Of a DNA stretch of 39,614 nucleotides, positions 8,686 to 17,398 are shown one piece after another. Under the pieces are notes generated by a model, which did not search any database, was not told the origin of the DNA, and saw nothing but the letters and a program-made list of their open reading frames with translations. This DNA is from Paraburkholderia piptadeniae (GTDB lineage Bacteria > Pseudomonadota > Gammaproteobacteria > Burkholderiales > Burkholderiaceae). Location: the NCBI RefSeq assembly GCF_900007165.1, contig NZ_CYGY02000071.1, forward strand, positions 1 through 39,614, read 5' to 3'. Every line of letters starts with the position of its first letter. Position 1 is the stretch's first letter. Both the position numbers and the translations under genes were made by a program.

Positions 8686-9654
8686 CTACGCAGAGCCCGC
8701 CCGCCGTTCTGTCGCCGCCGGAATCGCGTGTTGCGCGGCCAGCCCAGGCGACGCGAACATATCGACGAGTTGATCGCGCAACCAGCGATGAGCGGGCACG
8801 GTCTCGTTGCGCTGATGCCAGAACAGGCTGATCACGCGATCGGGCGCCTCGAGCGGCGCGCGCACGCTCACGAGGTCGCCATCTCCACTGCGCTCGCACA
8901 GATCGCGCGGCAACACCGCGATCAGATCGCTTGCGCGGATGATCTCGCACGCGACCGTGTAGTGGTTGACCGTCGCGACGAGGTTGCGCTTCAATCCGCG
9001 CGACGCAAGAAAGCTGTCGAATGACGGTTGCGTCTGCCCCGCAAGACTGATGTCGACGTGGCTTGCATTCAGAAAGCGCCGCGTCGTCAGCCGGCCTGGC
9101 GCCGCAAGCGGATGACCGCGCCGCATCAGGCATGCGTAGTCCACCGTCCACAGCGAGCGCGAGCGCATGTGCGCGGGCGGCAGCGTCTCGTTCACATAGA
9201 CACCGATCACGCAGTCCACACGATTGCCTTCGAGCAGCGCCGGCGCATCGAGCAGAATGTTCGGCACGGTGTGCCATTGCAGGCGCGGCGCGCTTTCGCT
9301 GAACCGCTCGATCAGGCGCGGCATCACGATGCCCGCGACGTAGTCCGACATCGAAAGGCTGAAGCTGACCTGTGCGTTGCCCGGCGAGAACGTCTCCTCA
9401 TCGAGCGCGGCGCGAATGCGGCTCAGCGAATCGCCGACGGGCCCCCAGAGCGCCATCGCGCGTTGTGTCGGCGTGACGCCCGCGCCGTTGCGCACGAACA
9501 GCGGATCGTCGAACGCCTCGCGCAAGCGGCTCAACGCATTGCTGACGGCGGGCTGCGTGAGCGACAACTTGGTAGCGGCCCGCGTGACCGCGCCTTCCGT
9601 CATCAAGGCTTCGAATACCTTCAGCAGGTTCAGATCGAGTGACCGGAAGCTCAT
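8686..9654 (-). CDS. LysR-family transcriptional regulator
   Basis: A 322-aa LysR protein of the NodD/NahR-like branch, beginning FRSLDLNLLKVFEALMTEG with the HTH (AVTRAATKLSLTQPAVSNAL) at about residues 22-41. The effector domain begins near residue 90 (VSFSLSMSDYVAGIVMPRL). It ends in a short basic tail. It is divergent from the MFS-GAF-amidohydrolase operon at 9830, with 175 bp between, and most likely controls that operon and itself through the AT-rich palindrome at 9694-9705. Confidence 0.92.
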   Translation of the reverse strand: MSFRSLDLNLLKVFEALMTEGAVTRAATKLSLTQPAVSNALSRLREAFDDPLFVRNGAGVTPTQRAMALWGPVGDSLSRIRAALDEETFSPGNAQVSFSLSMSDYVAGIVMPRLIERFSESAPRLQWHTVPNILLDAPALLEGNRVDCVIGVYVNETLPPAHMRSRSLWTVDYACLMRRGHPLAAPGRLTTRRFLNASHVDISLAGQTQPSFDSFLASRGLKRNLVATVNHYTVACEIIRASDLIAVLPRDLCERSGDGDLVSVRAPLEAPDRVISLFWHQRNETVPAHRWLRDQLVDMFASPGLAAQHAIPAATERRAGSA

Positions 9655-9693
9655 TGCTGTCCATTCACGAGGTCAATGTATGAGATCAAGAAT

Positions 9694-9705
9694 ATAAATA
9701 TTTAT
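9694..9705. promoter_or_regulatory. Perfect 12-bp AT palindrome, candidate LysR operator
   Basis: ATAAATATTTAT is a perfect palindrome in the divergent region between the LysR gene and the MFS operon. It is strikingly AT-rich against the GC-rich surroundings. LysR proteins bind interrupted dyads in such spacers. This site could be the operator, a promoter element, or both. Position and symmetry are seen; function is inferred. Confidence 0.4.
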
Positions 9706-9790
9706 GACGTTCGACAAGCCATAGAATCGGCCTCAATCAGAAGAGGCCATGCGCACGTGAATCTCGCGCGGGTCCACTCCGTCGGGCCCA

Positions 9791-9817
9791 GCGACTATCG
9801 AGCGACTATCGCGACTA
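9791..9817 (+). repeat. Three short direct repeats (GCGACTA) before the MFS gene
   Basis: GCGACTA occurs at 9791, 9802 and 9811 (the first two copies extend to GCGACTATC). The last runs into the ribosome site ACAGGAG of the gene starting at 9830. The spacing is 11 and 9 bp. It may be a small tandem expansion or part of a leader; no function is known. Confidence 0.45.
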
Positions 9818-9829
9818 CAGGAGCACACC

Positions 9830-11209
9830 GTGTCGAATGTCACCGTGTCAAATGTTTCTGCACGCATCGAACGCCTTCCGTTTGGACGGTTTCATGGACA
9901 CCTGCTGCTGATGGGCGGCCTCGGCTATGCATTCGACGCGATGGATGCCGCCGCCGTCGCCTTCGTGCTGCCCGTGCTGCGTCACGACTGGAGCCTGTCC
10001 AGCGTGCAGACGGGTGTGCTCGGTAGCGGCAACTTCATCGGCTTCTTTTTCGGCGCGCTGCTCGCGGGCACGCTCGGCGACCTGATCGGCCGACGCAAGG
10101 TGATGATGTCGGCGCTGCTGATCTACTGCGTCGCTTCCGTCGTCAGCGCGATGACCGATTCGTGGCCGACGTTTCTCGCCGCGCGGATCGTGGCCGGTAT
10201 GGGAACGGGGGCCGAGAGCGCGATCATTGCGCCTTATCTCGCCGAGTTCGTTGCGAAGCGATATCGGGGCATCTTCACGGGCGCGCTGGCCGGGTTCTTT
10301 TCGTTCGGCTTCGTGGCCGCTGCATTGCTTGGATACTTCATCGTGCCGGCGTTCGACGCGGGCTGGCGCGTCGTGCTTCTCATCACCGCCGTGCCGATCC
10401 TGATGCTGCTCTGGTGGCGCCGCTCGCTGCCCGAATCGCCTCGCTGGCTCGAAAGCCGCGGGCATGTGGATGAAGCGGTGCGTGTGCTCGATCACATCGA
10501 AGCCGGTTTCGCTGCGCGCGGTATCGACTTGCCGGAGCCTGAGCCGACGGGTCCGCGCAGTGAGCCTTCGATGTCGACGGGTACGCTATCCGCGAATTTC
10601 CGCGTGTTGTGGACGGGACGCCAGGCACGCGTCACGACGATGACGTGGCTGATGTGGCTGTCGATCACGTTCAGCTACTACGCGTTCTTTACGTGGATTC
10701 CCGGCCTGCTCGTCCAGCATGGCATGAGCATCACGCGCAGCTTCGGCTACTCGGTCGCGATGTATGTCGCGCAAGTGCCCGGCTACTTCAGCGCGTCGTG
10801 GTTCAACGAACGCATCGGGCGGCAGGCGACGATCGCGTCGTACATGCTGTTCGGCTGCGCGTGCGCATTGGGCATGGCATTCGCCGGCACCAACGGCGAG
10901 ATCATGGCAGCGGGCATCGGCCTGTCGTTCTTCATGAACGGCACGTATGCGGGCGTCTATGCATACACGGCGGAAGTGTTTCCGACGGCCGTGCGCACGA
11001 CGGGCGCGGGAACGGCGTCGGCGATCGGCCGGATCGGCGCGATCGTGTCGCCGATTCTCGTCGGCTATCTGTATCCGAAGTTCGGATTCGCGGGCGTGTT
11101 CGGCGTGACGACCGTCGTCCTGTTGCTCGGCGCGATCTCCGTGGTGATGATGGGCGTGCCGACACGCGGACGCTCGCTCGAAGACATCGCCGCAGGAGAA
11201 GCGGCATGA
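9830..11209 (+). CDS. MFS transporter (sugar/aromatic-acid porter type)
   Basis: A 459-aa, 12-helix major facilitator. It has a TM1 with GYAFDAMDAAAVAFVLPVL (the DxMD pattern of AAHS/SP-type acid porters), loop 2-3 GDLIGRRKVM, TM4-5 RIVAGMGTGAESAIIAPYLA, PESPRWL after TM6, and EVFPTAVRTTGAG near TM10. It is probably a proton-driven importer of an organic acid. The start is GTG at 9830, supported by CAGGAG at 9818-9823. It overlaps the next gene by ATGA (11206-11209), which indicates translational coupling. The amidohydrolase downstream suggests the imported compound, or a product of it, is hydrolysed in the cytoplasm. Confidence 0.9.
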   Translation: MSNVTVSNVSARIERLPFGRFHGHLLLMGGLGYAFDAMDAAAVAFVLPVLRHDWSLSSVQTGVLGSGNFIGFFFGALLAGTLGDLIGRRKVMMSALLIYCVASVVSAMTDSWPTFLAARIVAGMGTGAESAIIAPYLAEFVAKRYRGIFTGALAGFFSFGFVAAALLGYFIVPAFDAGWRVVLLITAVPILMLLWWRRSLPESPRWLESRGHVDEAVRVLDHIEAGFAARGIDLPEPEPTGPRSEPSMSTGTLSANFRVLWTGRQARVTTMTWLMWLSITFSYYAFFTWIPGLLVQHGMSITRSFGYSVAMYVAQVPGYFSASWFNERIGRQATIASYMLFGCACALGMAFAGTNGEIMAAGIGLSFFMNGTYAGVYAYTAEVFPTAVRTTGAGTASAIGRIGAIVSPILVGYLYPKFGFAGVFGVTTVVLLLGAISVVMMGVPTRGRSLEDIAAGEAA

Positions 11210-11718
11210 ACGACGCACGCGAACGCGGATTGCGGCCCTTCGGATTGCAACCCTTCTTCGCGCTGGCTCGCGCACAGACGCACGCAGACCAGCCGATGAC
11301 GCTCTATCGCGCGCTCGACACGGCCCTCGCCGAAACGATCGGGCATACGCTCTTCACGATCTTGCATTACGACGCAACGACAAACGAATCGGCGCGCGTC
11401 TACAGCAACCTGCCGAACGAATATCCGACGGCGGCAAAAAAGCCGCTCGCGGGCGGCACTTGGGTCGATACGGTGCTGACGCGCGGCGAGGCGTTCATCG
11501 GCAGAACGGCGGACGATCTGCGTGCCGTATTCCCCGACCACGAGCTGATCGCGTCGCTCGGTTGCGAGAGCGTGCTGAACGTGCCCGTGCGCTGGAAGGG
11601 ACGCACGCTGGCGTCGCTGAACCTGTTGCATACGCGAGCCTGGTATCGGGACGATCACGTTCCGTTCGCACAGGCGCTCGCGCAGTTCGCGCTGCCGGCG
11701 CTGCTCGACGACGTTTGA
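11206..11718 (+). CDS. GAF-domain protein
   Basis: A 170-aa protein that is almost entirely one GAF domain. After a short lead (LALARAQTHADQPMTLYRAL region) it shows TIGHTLFTILHYDATTNESA, then residues of the ligand pocket, and SLGCESVLNVPVRWKGRTLA before SLNLLH. GAF domains bind small molecules. The stand-alone form occurs in clusters of uptake and hydrolase genes, where the role is unclear. The start ATG overlaps the stop of the MFS gene and has GCAGGAGAA upstream, so the two are co-translated. It has no output domain, so it may act as an enzyme (as in free methionine-sulfoxide reductases) or as a partner protein; the sequence does not decide. Confidence 0.8.
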   Translation: MNDARERGLRPFGLQPFFALARAQTHADQPMTLYRALDTALAETIGHTLFTILHYDATTNESARVYSNLPNEYPTAAKKPLAGGTWVDTVLTRGEAFIGRTADDLRAVFPDHELIASLGCESVLNVPVRWKGRTLASLNLLHTRAWYRDDHVPFAQALAQFALPALLDDV

Positions 11719-11790
11719 CAACGACGCGAGTGCTCGGCAGCGGATCGATTCATTGACACAACCCATTGACGCAACCGAGAGGGGAAACGA

Positions 11791-13032
11791 ATGGAAAGCA
11801 TTCTGTTCGCGAACGCAAACGTGCTCGATGTAGAGCGGGGTGAAATGCGCGAAGCGCATCACGTGCTGGTCGAGAACGGCCTCATCAGGGAAGTATCAGA
11901 CAGGCCTTTGAAGAGCGCGGCCGCGCGCGAAATCGACCTGCGAGGCAAGACGCTGATGCCGGGATTGATCGACCTGCATGTGCACGTGGTAGCGGTACAG
12001 CTGAACCTCGCGCAGCAGGTGCACATGCCGAATGTGCTCGTCACGCTCCGCTCGGTGCCGATCATGCGCTCGATGCTGCGGCGCGGATTCACCACCGTGC
12101 GCGACGCGGGCGGCGCAGGGTATCCGCACAAGCAAGCCGTGGAGAGCGGGCTGGCCGTCGGTCCGCGTCTGTTCGTTGCGGGGCGCGCGCTCAGCCAGAC
12201 GGGCGGCCACGGCGACATGCGCGCGCGTTCCGACTACCTGGGCGACAGCGCGCCGTGCGGCTGCTGCGTGCGAGTGGGCGCGCTCGCCCGCGTCGCGGAT
12301 GGCGTCGATGCCGTGCGCCGCGCCGCGCGCGAAGAATTGCAAATGGGCGCCGACCATTTAAAGATCATGGCCTCGGGCGGCGTCGCATCGCCGACGGACC
12401 CTGTCGGCGCATTCGGCTACGCGGAAGACGAAGTGCGCGCGATCGTCGAAGAAGCGCGCGCGCGTCATACCTACGTGATGGCGCACGCGTACACGGCCGA
12501 GGCGATTGCGCGCGTCGTGCGCTGGGGCGTGCGCACGATCGAGCACGGCAACCTGATCGACGCGCCCACGGCGAGATTGATGGCCGAGATGGGCGCCTAT
12601 GTGGTGCCGACGCTCGTCACGTACGAAGCGCTGGCATCGGAAGGCGCGCAATACGGTCTCGGCGAAGAGAGCGTCGCGAAGATCGCCGATGTGCGCGAGG
12701 CGGGGCTGCGTTCGCTGGAAATCTATCGCGACGCGGGCGTGAAAATGGGCTTCGGCTCGGACCTGCTGGGGCCGTCGCAACGCCTGCAAAGCGACGAGTT
12801 CCGCATTCGCGCCGAAGTGCTCGGCAATGCCGCGACGCTTGCATGCGCGACGACGACGGCCGCCGAAGTGCTCGGCTTGCCGGAGAAGCTCGGACGCATC
12901 GCGCCTGACGCGTGGGCGGACCTGATTGTCGTCGATGGCGATCCGTTGCGCGACATCTCATGTCTGCTCGGGCAAGGCGAACGTATTCCGCTCGTGATGA
13001 AAGGCGGCGCGATCGAGTTCGAAGAGTTGTGA
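11791..13032 (+). CDS. Metal-dependent amidohydrolase (imidazolonepropionase/prolidase-like)
   Basis: A 413-aa TIM-barrel amidohydrolase. Metal ligands are clear: H63 and H65 (DLHVH), a probable carboxylated K191 (LKIMASGG), H232 (MAHAYT), H252 (IEHGN) and D324 (GSDLLG). This is the binuclear-zinc arrangement of the Xaa-Pro/Xaa-Arg dipeptidase and imidazolonepropionase-related group. It would hydrolyse a C-N bond in a peptide-like or cyclic amide substrate. It is the third gene of the MFS-GAF operon (72 bp after GAF, with a GAGAGGGG ribosome site), so its substrate is probably what the MFS protein brings in. The exact substrate cannot be read from sequence. Confidence 0.88.
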   Translation: MESILFANANVLDVERGEMREAHHVLVENGLIREVSDRPLKSAAAREIDLRGKTLMPGLIDLHVHVVAVQLNLAQQVHMPNVLVTLRSVPIMRSMLRRGFTTVRDAGGAGYPHKQAVESGLAVGPRLFVAGRALSQTGGHGDMRARSDYLGDSAPCGCCVRVGALARVADGVDAVRRAAREELQMGADHLKIMASGGVASPTDPVGAFGYAEDEVRAIVEEARARHTYVMAHAYTAEAIARVVRWGVRTIEHGNLIDAPTARLMAEMGAYVVPTLVTYEALASEGAQYGLGEESVAKIADVREAGLRSLEIYRDAGVKMGFGSDLLGPSQRLQSDEFRIRAEVLGNAATLACATTTAAEVLGLPEKLGRIAPDAWADLIVVDGDPLRDISCLLGQGERIPLVMKGGAIEFEEL

Positions 13033-13069
13033 GCGCGCTTTATGTGCTGCCCGCTCGACGATGCTATGT

Positions 13070-13222
13070 CGTGTGCGAAAGCCCTCGCGCATCGACGTTA
13101 GCCCGCGACCCACGCGCAACAGATCGCTCACCGTGTCCTGCGGCAATTGCAGTCCCTTCGTCGCGATGCCGTGGGTCGTTGCGCGACTCGATCCGCCCGG
13201 GTAGAACACATCGCTCACGCCT
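13070..13222 (-). pseudogene. Remnant: C-terminus of an Ldh2-family (malate/L-lactate type) dehydrogenase
   Basis: The minus strand spells a mosaic of the family's C-terminal signature across two frames: DVFYPG in one frame, RIESRNDPRHRDEG in the next, and LQLPQDTVSDLLRVG back in the first. Joined, this matches the FYPGExExRxxxxRxxGIxLPxDTxxDL ending of Ldh2 malate/lactate/ureidoglycolate dehydrogenases. One lost base after FYPG and one extra base before LP explain the frame changes. The rest of the enzyme is gone; the intact PLP decarboxylase gene begins its 3' end directly beside it at 13215. Confidence 0.6.
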
Positions 13223-14597
13223 GCAATGGCCCGGATTGCCCAGCGGCCCGAAGCATGGCCTCGATGCCAAGTCGCACATCCGCATCCGTGGTGGCCCAAT
13301 TCGAGACGCTAATGCGCATGGCTTTGCGACCCTGCCATATCGTTCCGCCACACCAGCAGACGCCCTCGGCCTGAAGACGGCCGATCACGGCTTGCGTGAC
13401 CTCGGGCGATCCGAACGAGACGAGCACCTGATTCAGCACGACCTCGTTGAGAATCTCGAACCCATGCTCTGCGAGACCTTGAGCGAACGCTCGGGCATGG
13501 CGGCATGACCTGTCGATGAGATCTTCGATGCCATCGCGGCCGAGATTCAGAAGCGCGGTCCATACTTCGACGCCACGCGCTCGCCTCGATGATTCGGGTG
13601 TGTAGTGCGACGGCTCGCGATTGCCTTCGACATCCTCGTCCAGATACGCGGCGCTGGCCGACATCGCCGCATGAAGATCAGCCGGCTTGCGGACGAGAAC
13701 AATACCGCTGTCATAGGGAACGTTGAGCCATTTGTGCGCGTCCGTCGCCCATGAATCAGCCTCGCTCAGTCCCTTGGCCAATGCGGCGAGGCGAGGACTC
13801 GACAGCGCCCAAAGACCAAAGGCGCCATCGACATGCACCCATGCCCCCGCTTCCCTCGCGCGGCGACAGACCTCCGCAGCAGGATCGAAGTTGCCGGTGT
13901 TCACGTTGCCGGCCTGGATGCAAACAATCGTGCGGTCATCCAGTTCCGGAAGACGATCGATCTGCAGTCGCCCCTGGCGATCGGTCGGCACACGAATCAC
14001 ACGTTCGCGCCCGAGACCGAGCAGCGAGAGTGCTTTCAACACGGTCACGTGAACTTCGTCGCTGACGACCACCCTCAATTCGGGCGCGCCATAGAGCCCT
14101 CTCGCTTCCACGTCCCAGCCTTGTCGGGCGAGAAGCGCATGGCGTGCGGACGCCAACGCTGCCAGGTTCGCCATCGAGGCGCCCGTGACGAACGCGCCCC
14201 CGATGCCATCCGGCAATCCGAAGAGGTCCGTCAACCATTGCAGTGACACGTCCTCTAGCGTCGCGGCAATCGGTGACGTCCACCGAAAGCTGGCGTTCTG
14301 GTCCCACGCCGCAGCCAGCCAGTTCGCAGCAACGGTGGCCGGTAGCGCGCCGCCGATGACCAGACCGAAATACCGTCCGCCCGCAGTAGCGATGGTCGCG
14401 GGAGAGCCGATCTCATCGAGACGACGCAACACCTCGCGTGCATCCGCACCTCTCTGCGGAAGCGGGTGCTTCAATTCGTCGAGACGTTGCAGGGCCTCGG
14501 GCGATGCGATCACCGGACGATGGCGAACAGATTGCAGGTAGGTGACGGCACGTTGAGCGGCGTCTTGCAGGACTTCGCTTGTCGTCGTTGTGTCCAT
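13215..14597 (-). CDS. PLP-dependent group II amino acid decarboxylase
   Basis: A 460-aa fold-type I PLP enzyme of the aromatic-L-amino-acid/glutamate decarboxylase group. Key residues: H183 (SDEVHVTVLKA, stacks on PLP), D257 in VHVDGAFGLWA, and the PLP lysine K289 in TDAHKWLNVPYDSG. The region TSPIAATLEDVSLQWL with FVTGASMANL is the usual substrate-side segment. It would decarboxylate an amino acid to an amine, although some members have aldehyde-synthase or other activities. It stands alone: the next minus-strand gene upstream is none for 340 bp and downstream is only the Ldh2 remnant. Substrate is not predictable from sequence alone. Confidence 0.85.
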   Translation of the reverse strand: MDTTTTSEVLQDAAQRAVTYLQSVRHRPVIASPEALQRLDELKHPLPQRGADAREVLRRLDEIGSPATIATAGGRYFGLVIGGALPATVAANWLAAAWDQNASFRWTSPIAATLEDVSLQWLTDLFGLPDGIGGAFVTGASMANLAALASARHALLARQGWDVEARGLYGAPELRVVVSDEVHVTVLKALSLLGLGRERVIRVPTDRQGRLQIDRLPELDDRTIVCIQAGNVNTGNFDPAAEVCRRAREAGAWVHVDGAFGLWALSSPRLAALAKGLSEADSWATDAHKWLNVPYDSGIVLVRKPADLHAAMSASAAYLDEDVEGNREPSHYTPESSRRARGVEVWTALLNLGRDGIEDLIDRSCRHARAFAQGLAEHGFEILNEVVLNQVLVSFGSPEVTQAVIGRLQAEGVCWCGGTIWQGRKAMRISVSNWATTDADVRLGIEAMLRAAGQSGPLQA

Positions 14598-14940
14598 TTT
14601 TTAGGCCTTACATGGCGATTTGCTGAACGGCTGATTTGATTGCTCATTGATTGTGACGTCATTGAGAATGTTTAGTCAAAGGCATCGCACTCGCGCGAGC
14701 CGGTATGCCCCGCACTTCGAGCAGCGTATTGTCCGTTCGTTTCGGTAGTGATCGATCCGGTCATCTCGCTGACAGACATGAGGTTTCCCTCTTGAACTGT
14801 CGCGCTTCGGTGTTGAATTGCATTCGAACAGGGGCGCGCGGTCAGTTAGCCTCGTGCCCAAGGGGACTTGCATGACCGACGTACAACGGTCCTGGCACAA
14901 CGTTCACCACGCGCCGGTGCTCGCGTGCCACGATAGACGA
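14598..14940. other. Gene-poor spacer between reductase and decarboxylase genes
   Basis: This 343-bp stretch holds no recognisable gene beyond the doubtful 35-residue frame listed separately. I saw no clear terminator or repeat. It may contain the promoter of the decarboxylase gene, read leftward. Confidence 0.5.
14672..14779 (-). CDS. Doubtful 35-residue ORF with a good ribosome site
   Basis: MSVSEMTGSITTETNGQYAA begins a 35-residue frame ending ECDAFD and TAA. AAGAGG lies 8 nt before the ATG, which is why it is listed. I recognise no family; it could be the 5' stump of a lost gene or chance. Confidence 0.2.
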   Translation of the reverse strand: MSVSEMTGSITTETNGQYAARSAGHTGSRECDAFD

Positions 14941-16071
14941 TCAGAGCTCCAGCACCAGATCGGAGGTTGGACGGCTGCAACACAACAGCCGGAAACCCTT
15001 CTGGACTTCTCTGTCCCGAATCCCGCCGTTGTGTTTCATGTCGACTGTGCCCTCGAGCACTTTGGTCTTGCACGTGCCACATACGCCCTGGCTGCACGAT
15101 GAAGCGATTGCCACCCCCGCCTTTTTCGCGGCGGCAAGCACTGTTTCGGATGGACTGATCGTGAACGTCTTCGAAGAGCGGGAAAGCTTGATCGTGAACG
15201 TTTCCTGAGCCGCATCGCTCTCCTGCGATGCGGGCTCAGCCGCGTCGCCCGCTGAAATATCGAAGCTCTCCTGGTGGTAACGAGCCGTGTCATGTCCGCC
15301 TTCGCGAAGCAATTCCCTGACTGCCGACATGTAGCCGGCGGGACCACACGTGAATACCTCGCGGTCTGCGTAATCGGGCAGCCACTCCGACAGAAGCGGG
15401 AGACTCAGCCTGCCCGTCGCGCCTGCCCAATCGCTTTCATCACCGATGCCTTCGCATACGAAGAACAGCTTCAGTCGCGGCGACAGTTTCGCCAGTCTTT
15501 GCAGTTCGTCGCGAAAGACGATATCGGCAGGCGTCCTCGCGCTGTGCACGAACGCGATGTCCCGATCGAGACCGAGGTCGACGCTCGCCCGGGTCATCGA
15601 CATCAGCGGTGTCACTCCCGAACCCGCCGACAGATAGAGCGACTTGGGGGCAGCAGAAGCTGTGGACGTGAAAGTTCCAGACGGACCGTATGCTCGCAAC
15701 TGGCCTCCGGGCTTCATGTTGTCGTGAAGCCAGTTCGACATGACGCCACCCGGAACCCGCTTGACGGTAATGGACACCAGGTACGGACGCGTCGGCGGCG
15801 AAGATATCGTGTAGCAGCGCTCGACCGATTGGCCCTTAACATTCGCCAACACCGTCATGAACTGGCCCGGCTCGAAGCGCACAGGCAAGCCATCCTCCGT
15901 GCGGAACTCAAAGCTCTTGACGTCGTGAGTTTCGTCGATGACACGGCAGCACGTCAGCGTCTGTTGTTCACTGCTCGGCCATTGCCGGGCACCGTTCTCC
16001 CAAGTGCCCGTATTGGTGAGTCGGTCGGCAGCTTCTGGCGCGCGGTCGAACATTCTTTCTACGCAATTCAT
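14941..16071 (-). CDS. gbcB: Flavin/[2Fe-2S] ferredoxin reductase of a Rieske oxygenase (GbcB-like)
   Basis: A 376-aa NAD(P)H-dependent electron-transfer protein. Domains in order: FAD-binding barrel (RCYTISSPP, residues ~130), NAD-binding fold (LYLSAGSGVTPLMSM, later TCGPAGYMSAV), and a C-terminal plant-type ferredoxin with cysteines C326, C331, C334 and C364/365 (CX4CX2C, then a distant Cys). It reduces the Rieske oxygenase encoded just upstream (14 nt gap), as in GbcB of glycine betaine demethylation and related stachydrine systems. Start 16071 (MNCVERMFDRAPEAADRL) has GAGCAGAG upstream; the frame is open further but that part overlaps the Rieske gene. The symbol reflects family resemblance, and the true substrate may be another betaine. 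Confidence 0.85.
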   Translation of the reverse strand: MNCVERMFDRAPEAADRLTNTGTWENGARQWPSSEQQTLTCCRVIDETHDVKSFEFRTEDGLPVRFEPGQFMTVLANVKGQSVERCYTISSPPTRPYLVSITVKRVPGGVMSNWLHDNMKPGGQLRAYGPSGTFTSTASAAPKSLYLSAGSGVTPLMSMTRASVDLGLDRDIAFVHSARTPADIVFRDELQRLAKLSPRLKLFFVCEGIGDESDWAGATGRLSLPLLSEWLPDYADREVFTCGPAGYMSAVRELLREGGHDTARYHQESFDISAGDAAEPASQESDAAQETFTIKLSRSSKTFTISPSETVLAAAKKAGVAIASSCSQGVCGTCKTKVLEGTVDMKHNGGIRDREVQKGFRLLCCSRPTSDLVLEL

Positions 16072-16085
16072 GGCAGTAACTCTGC

Positions 16086-17342
16086 TCAGATTCCATGTGC
16101 ATTCAATCGCGCTGCGTACCAGCGCGAAAACTGGTCGACGTACGCTTCCGTGAACGGCGAGAACACGCCCGGCGCGTATGCCGGATCTTGCGTACCTTCG
16201 TGCGTGATTTCGACGAGATGCTTGTCCTGCATGTTGGTCGCCATCCAGACTTCGGTCAGATCCTCGACGTTGTAGTCGACGCCTTCGACCGCATCGGCAT
16301 GAACGAGCCACTTGGAACGCACCAGCGTCTTGTCGGGCCCAAGCGGAATGATGTAGCTGATGACCGCGTGGTCGCTCATGACATGCGTCCACGAATTGTG
16401 CGCCCAGAGGTGCTGGTCGCCGAGGTCGCGTCGCGTGATATTGCCGAACAGCTTCGTGCTCGCAACCTTGGTGCTGATCGTCTGCGACTCACCCTCGCCT
16501 GCAATGACCAGTTGCTGCGTGCGGAACTGGGTAACCGCATCTTCGTCGAGCCACTCGACGGTTTCGCCGATGAACCCATCGCGCTCCCAGCTTGCCTGGC
16601 ACGTCGCGTTACGCACCTTGTAGTCTTCGAGCGCGCGAAGCGATTCTTCGCTGAGGTTCTCCGGACAGAAGCCGAAGTCTTCCGGCAGGAATGACGCCGT
16701 CAGTTCCGGATGCGTGCCCTGGCAGTGGTAGCACTCGCGGTTGTTCTCAATGACGAGCTTCCAGTTGCCGTTCTCGATGATTTCCTGCTCGAAGGCAATC
16801 TTCGTGTTTTGCAGATCGTACGGCGCGAAACGCGGCGTCATCGTCTCTTCCAGCTTCGAGATGTCGACGGGCGCGTTTTCATCGAGACACACGAAGATAT
16901 GCGTGCCGATAATCTTCGTGTGCACGGGAATCAGGCTGCGGCACGTCGGGTCGAAATCCTTTCCCATGTGCGTCGTATGGCGCAAGCTTCCGTCAAGGTC
17001 GTACGTCCATTGGTGATAAGGGCATACCAGCATGCCCACGGTCGACTTTCCGGCTTCCTTGAGCCGCGCGCCTCGATGGCGGCACACGTTGCGGTAGGTC
17101 CGAACGTTTTCGTCGTCGTCGCGAACGATGATGATGGAAGCCTTGCCGATGTCGACGGTCGAAACATCGCCCGGCTCTGGAACATCCGCCGTGACCCCGA
17201 CCAGAATCCAGTGCTTGTGGAAGAAGACGTCGACGTCCGTTTCGAAAACGTCCTGGCGGCCAAACAGCTCACCGGACATGCCATGACCGGGCTGACGGCT
17301 TCGAATTAACTCGCCATGGGTTTTGAGTTGCACTTCAGACAT
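16086..17342 (-). CDS. gbcA: Rieske non-heme iron oxygenase alpha subunit (betaine demethylase type, GbcA-like)
   Basis: A 418-aa oxygenase that, in this family, removes a methyl group from a quaternary amine as formaldehyde (glycine betaine to dimethylglycine, or proline betaine to N-methylproline). The Rieske cluster ligands are C87/H89 (CRHRGA) and C107/H110 (CPYHQW). The mononuclear-iron site is NNRECYHCQGTHPE with H206 and H211. E203 occupies the bridging position usually held by Asp, a trait shared with carnitine oxygenase-type enzymes. It is the first gene of a two-gene operon with the reductase, preceded by a good sigma-70 promoter and two dyads. Carnitine oxygenase is an alternative, but the paired hybrid reductase is of GbcB type. 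Confidence 0.87.
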   Translation of the reverse strand: MSEVQLKTHGELIRSRQPGHGMSGELFGRQDVFETDVDVFFHKHWILVGVTADVPEPGDVSTVDIGKASIIIVRDDDENVRTYRNVCRHRGARLKEAGKSTVGMLVCPYHQWTYDLDGSLRHTTHMGKDFDPTCRSLIPVHTKIIGTHIFVCLDENAPVDISKLEETMTPRFAPYDLQNTKIAFEQEIIENGNWKLVIENNRECYHCQGTHPELTASFLPEDFGFCPENLSEESLRALEDYKVRNATCQASWERDGFIGETVEWLDEDAVTQFRTQQLVIAGEGESQTISTKVASTKLFGNITRRDLGDQHLWAHNSWTHVMSDHAVISYIIPLGPDKTLVRSKWLVHADAVEGVDYNVEDLTEVWMATNMQDKHLVEITHEGTQDPAYAPGVFSPFTEAYVDQFSRWYAARLNAHGI

Positions 17343-17398
17343 CGTCGTTCTCCAATGCTCAGGGGTCTCGGGACTTCGATTGTTCCTGCTATGACTCG

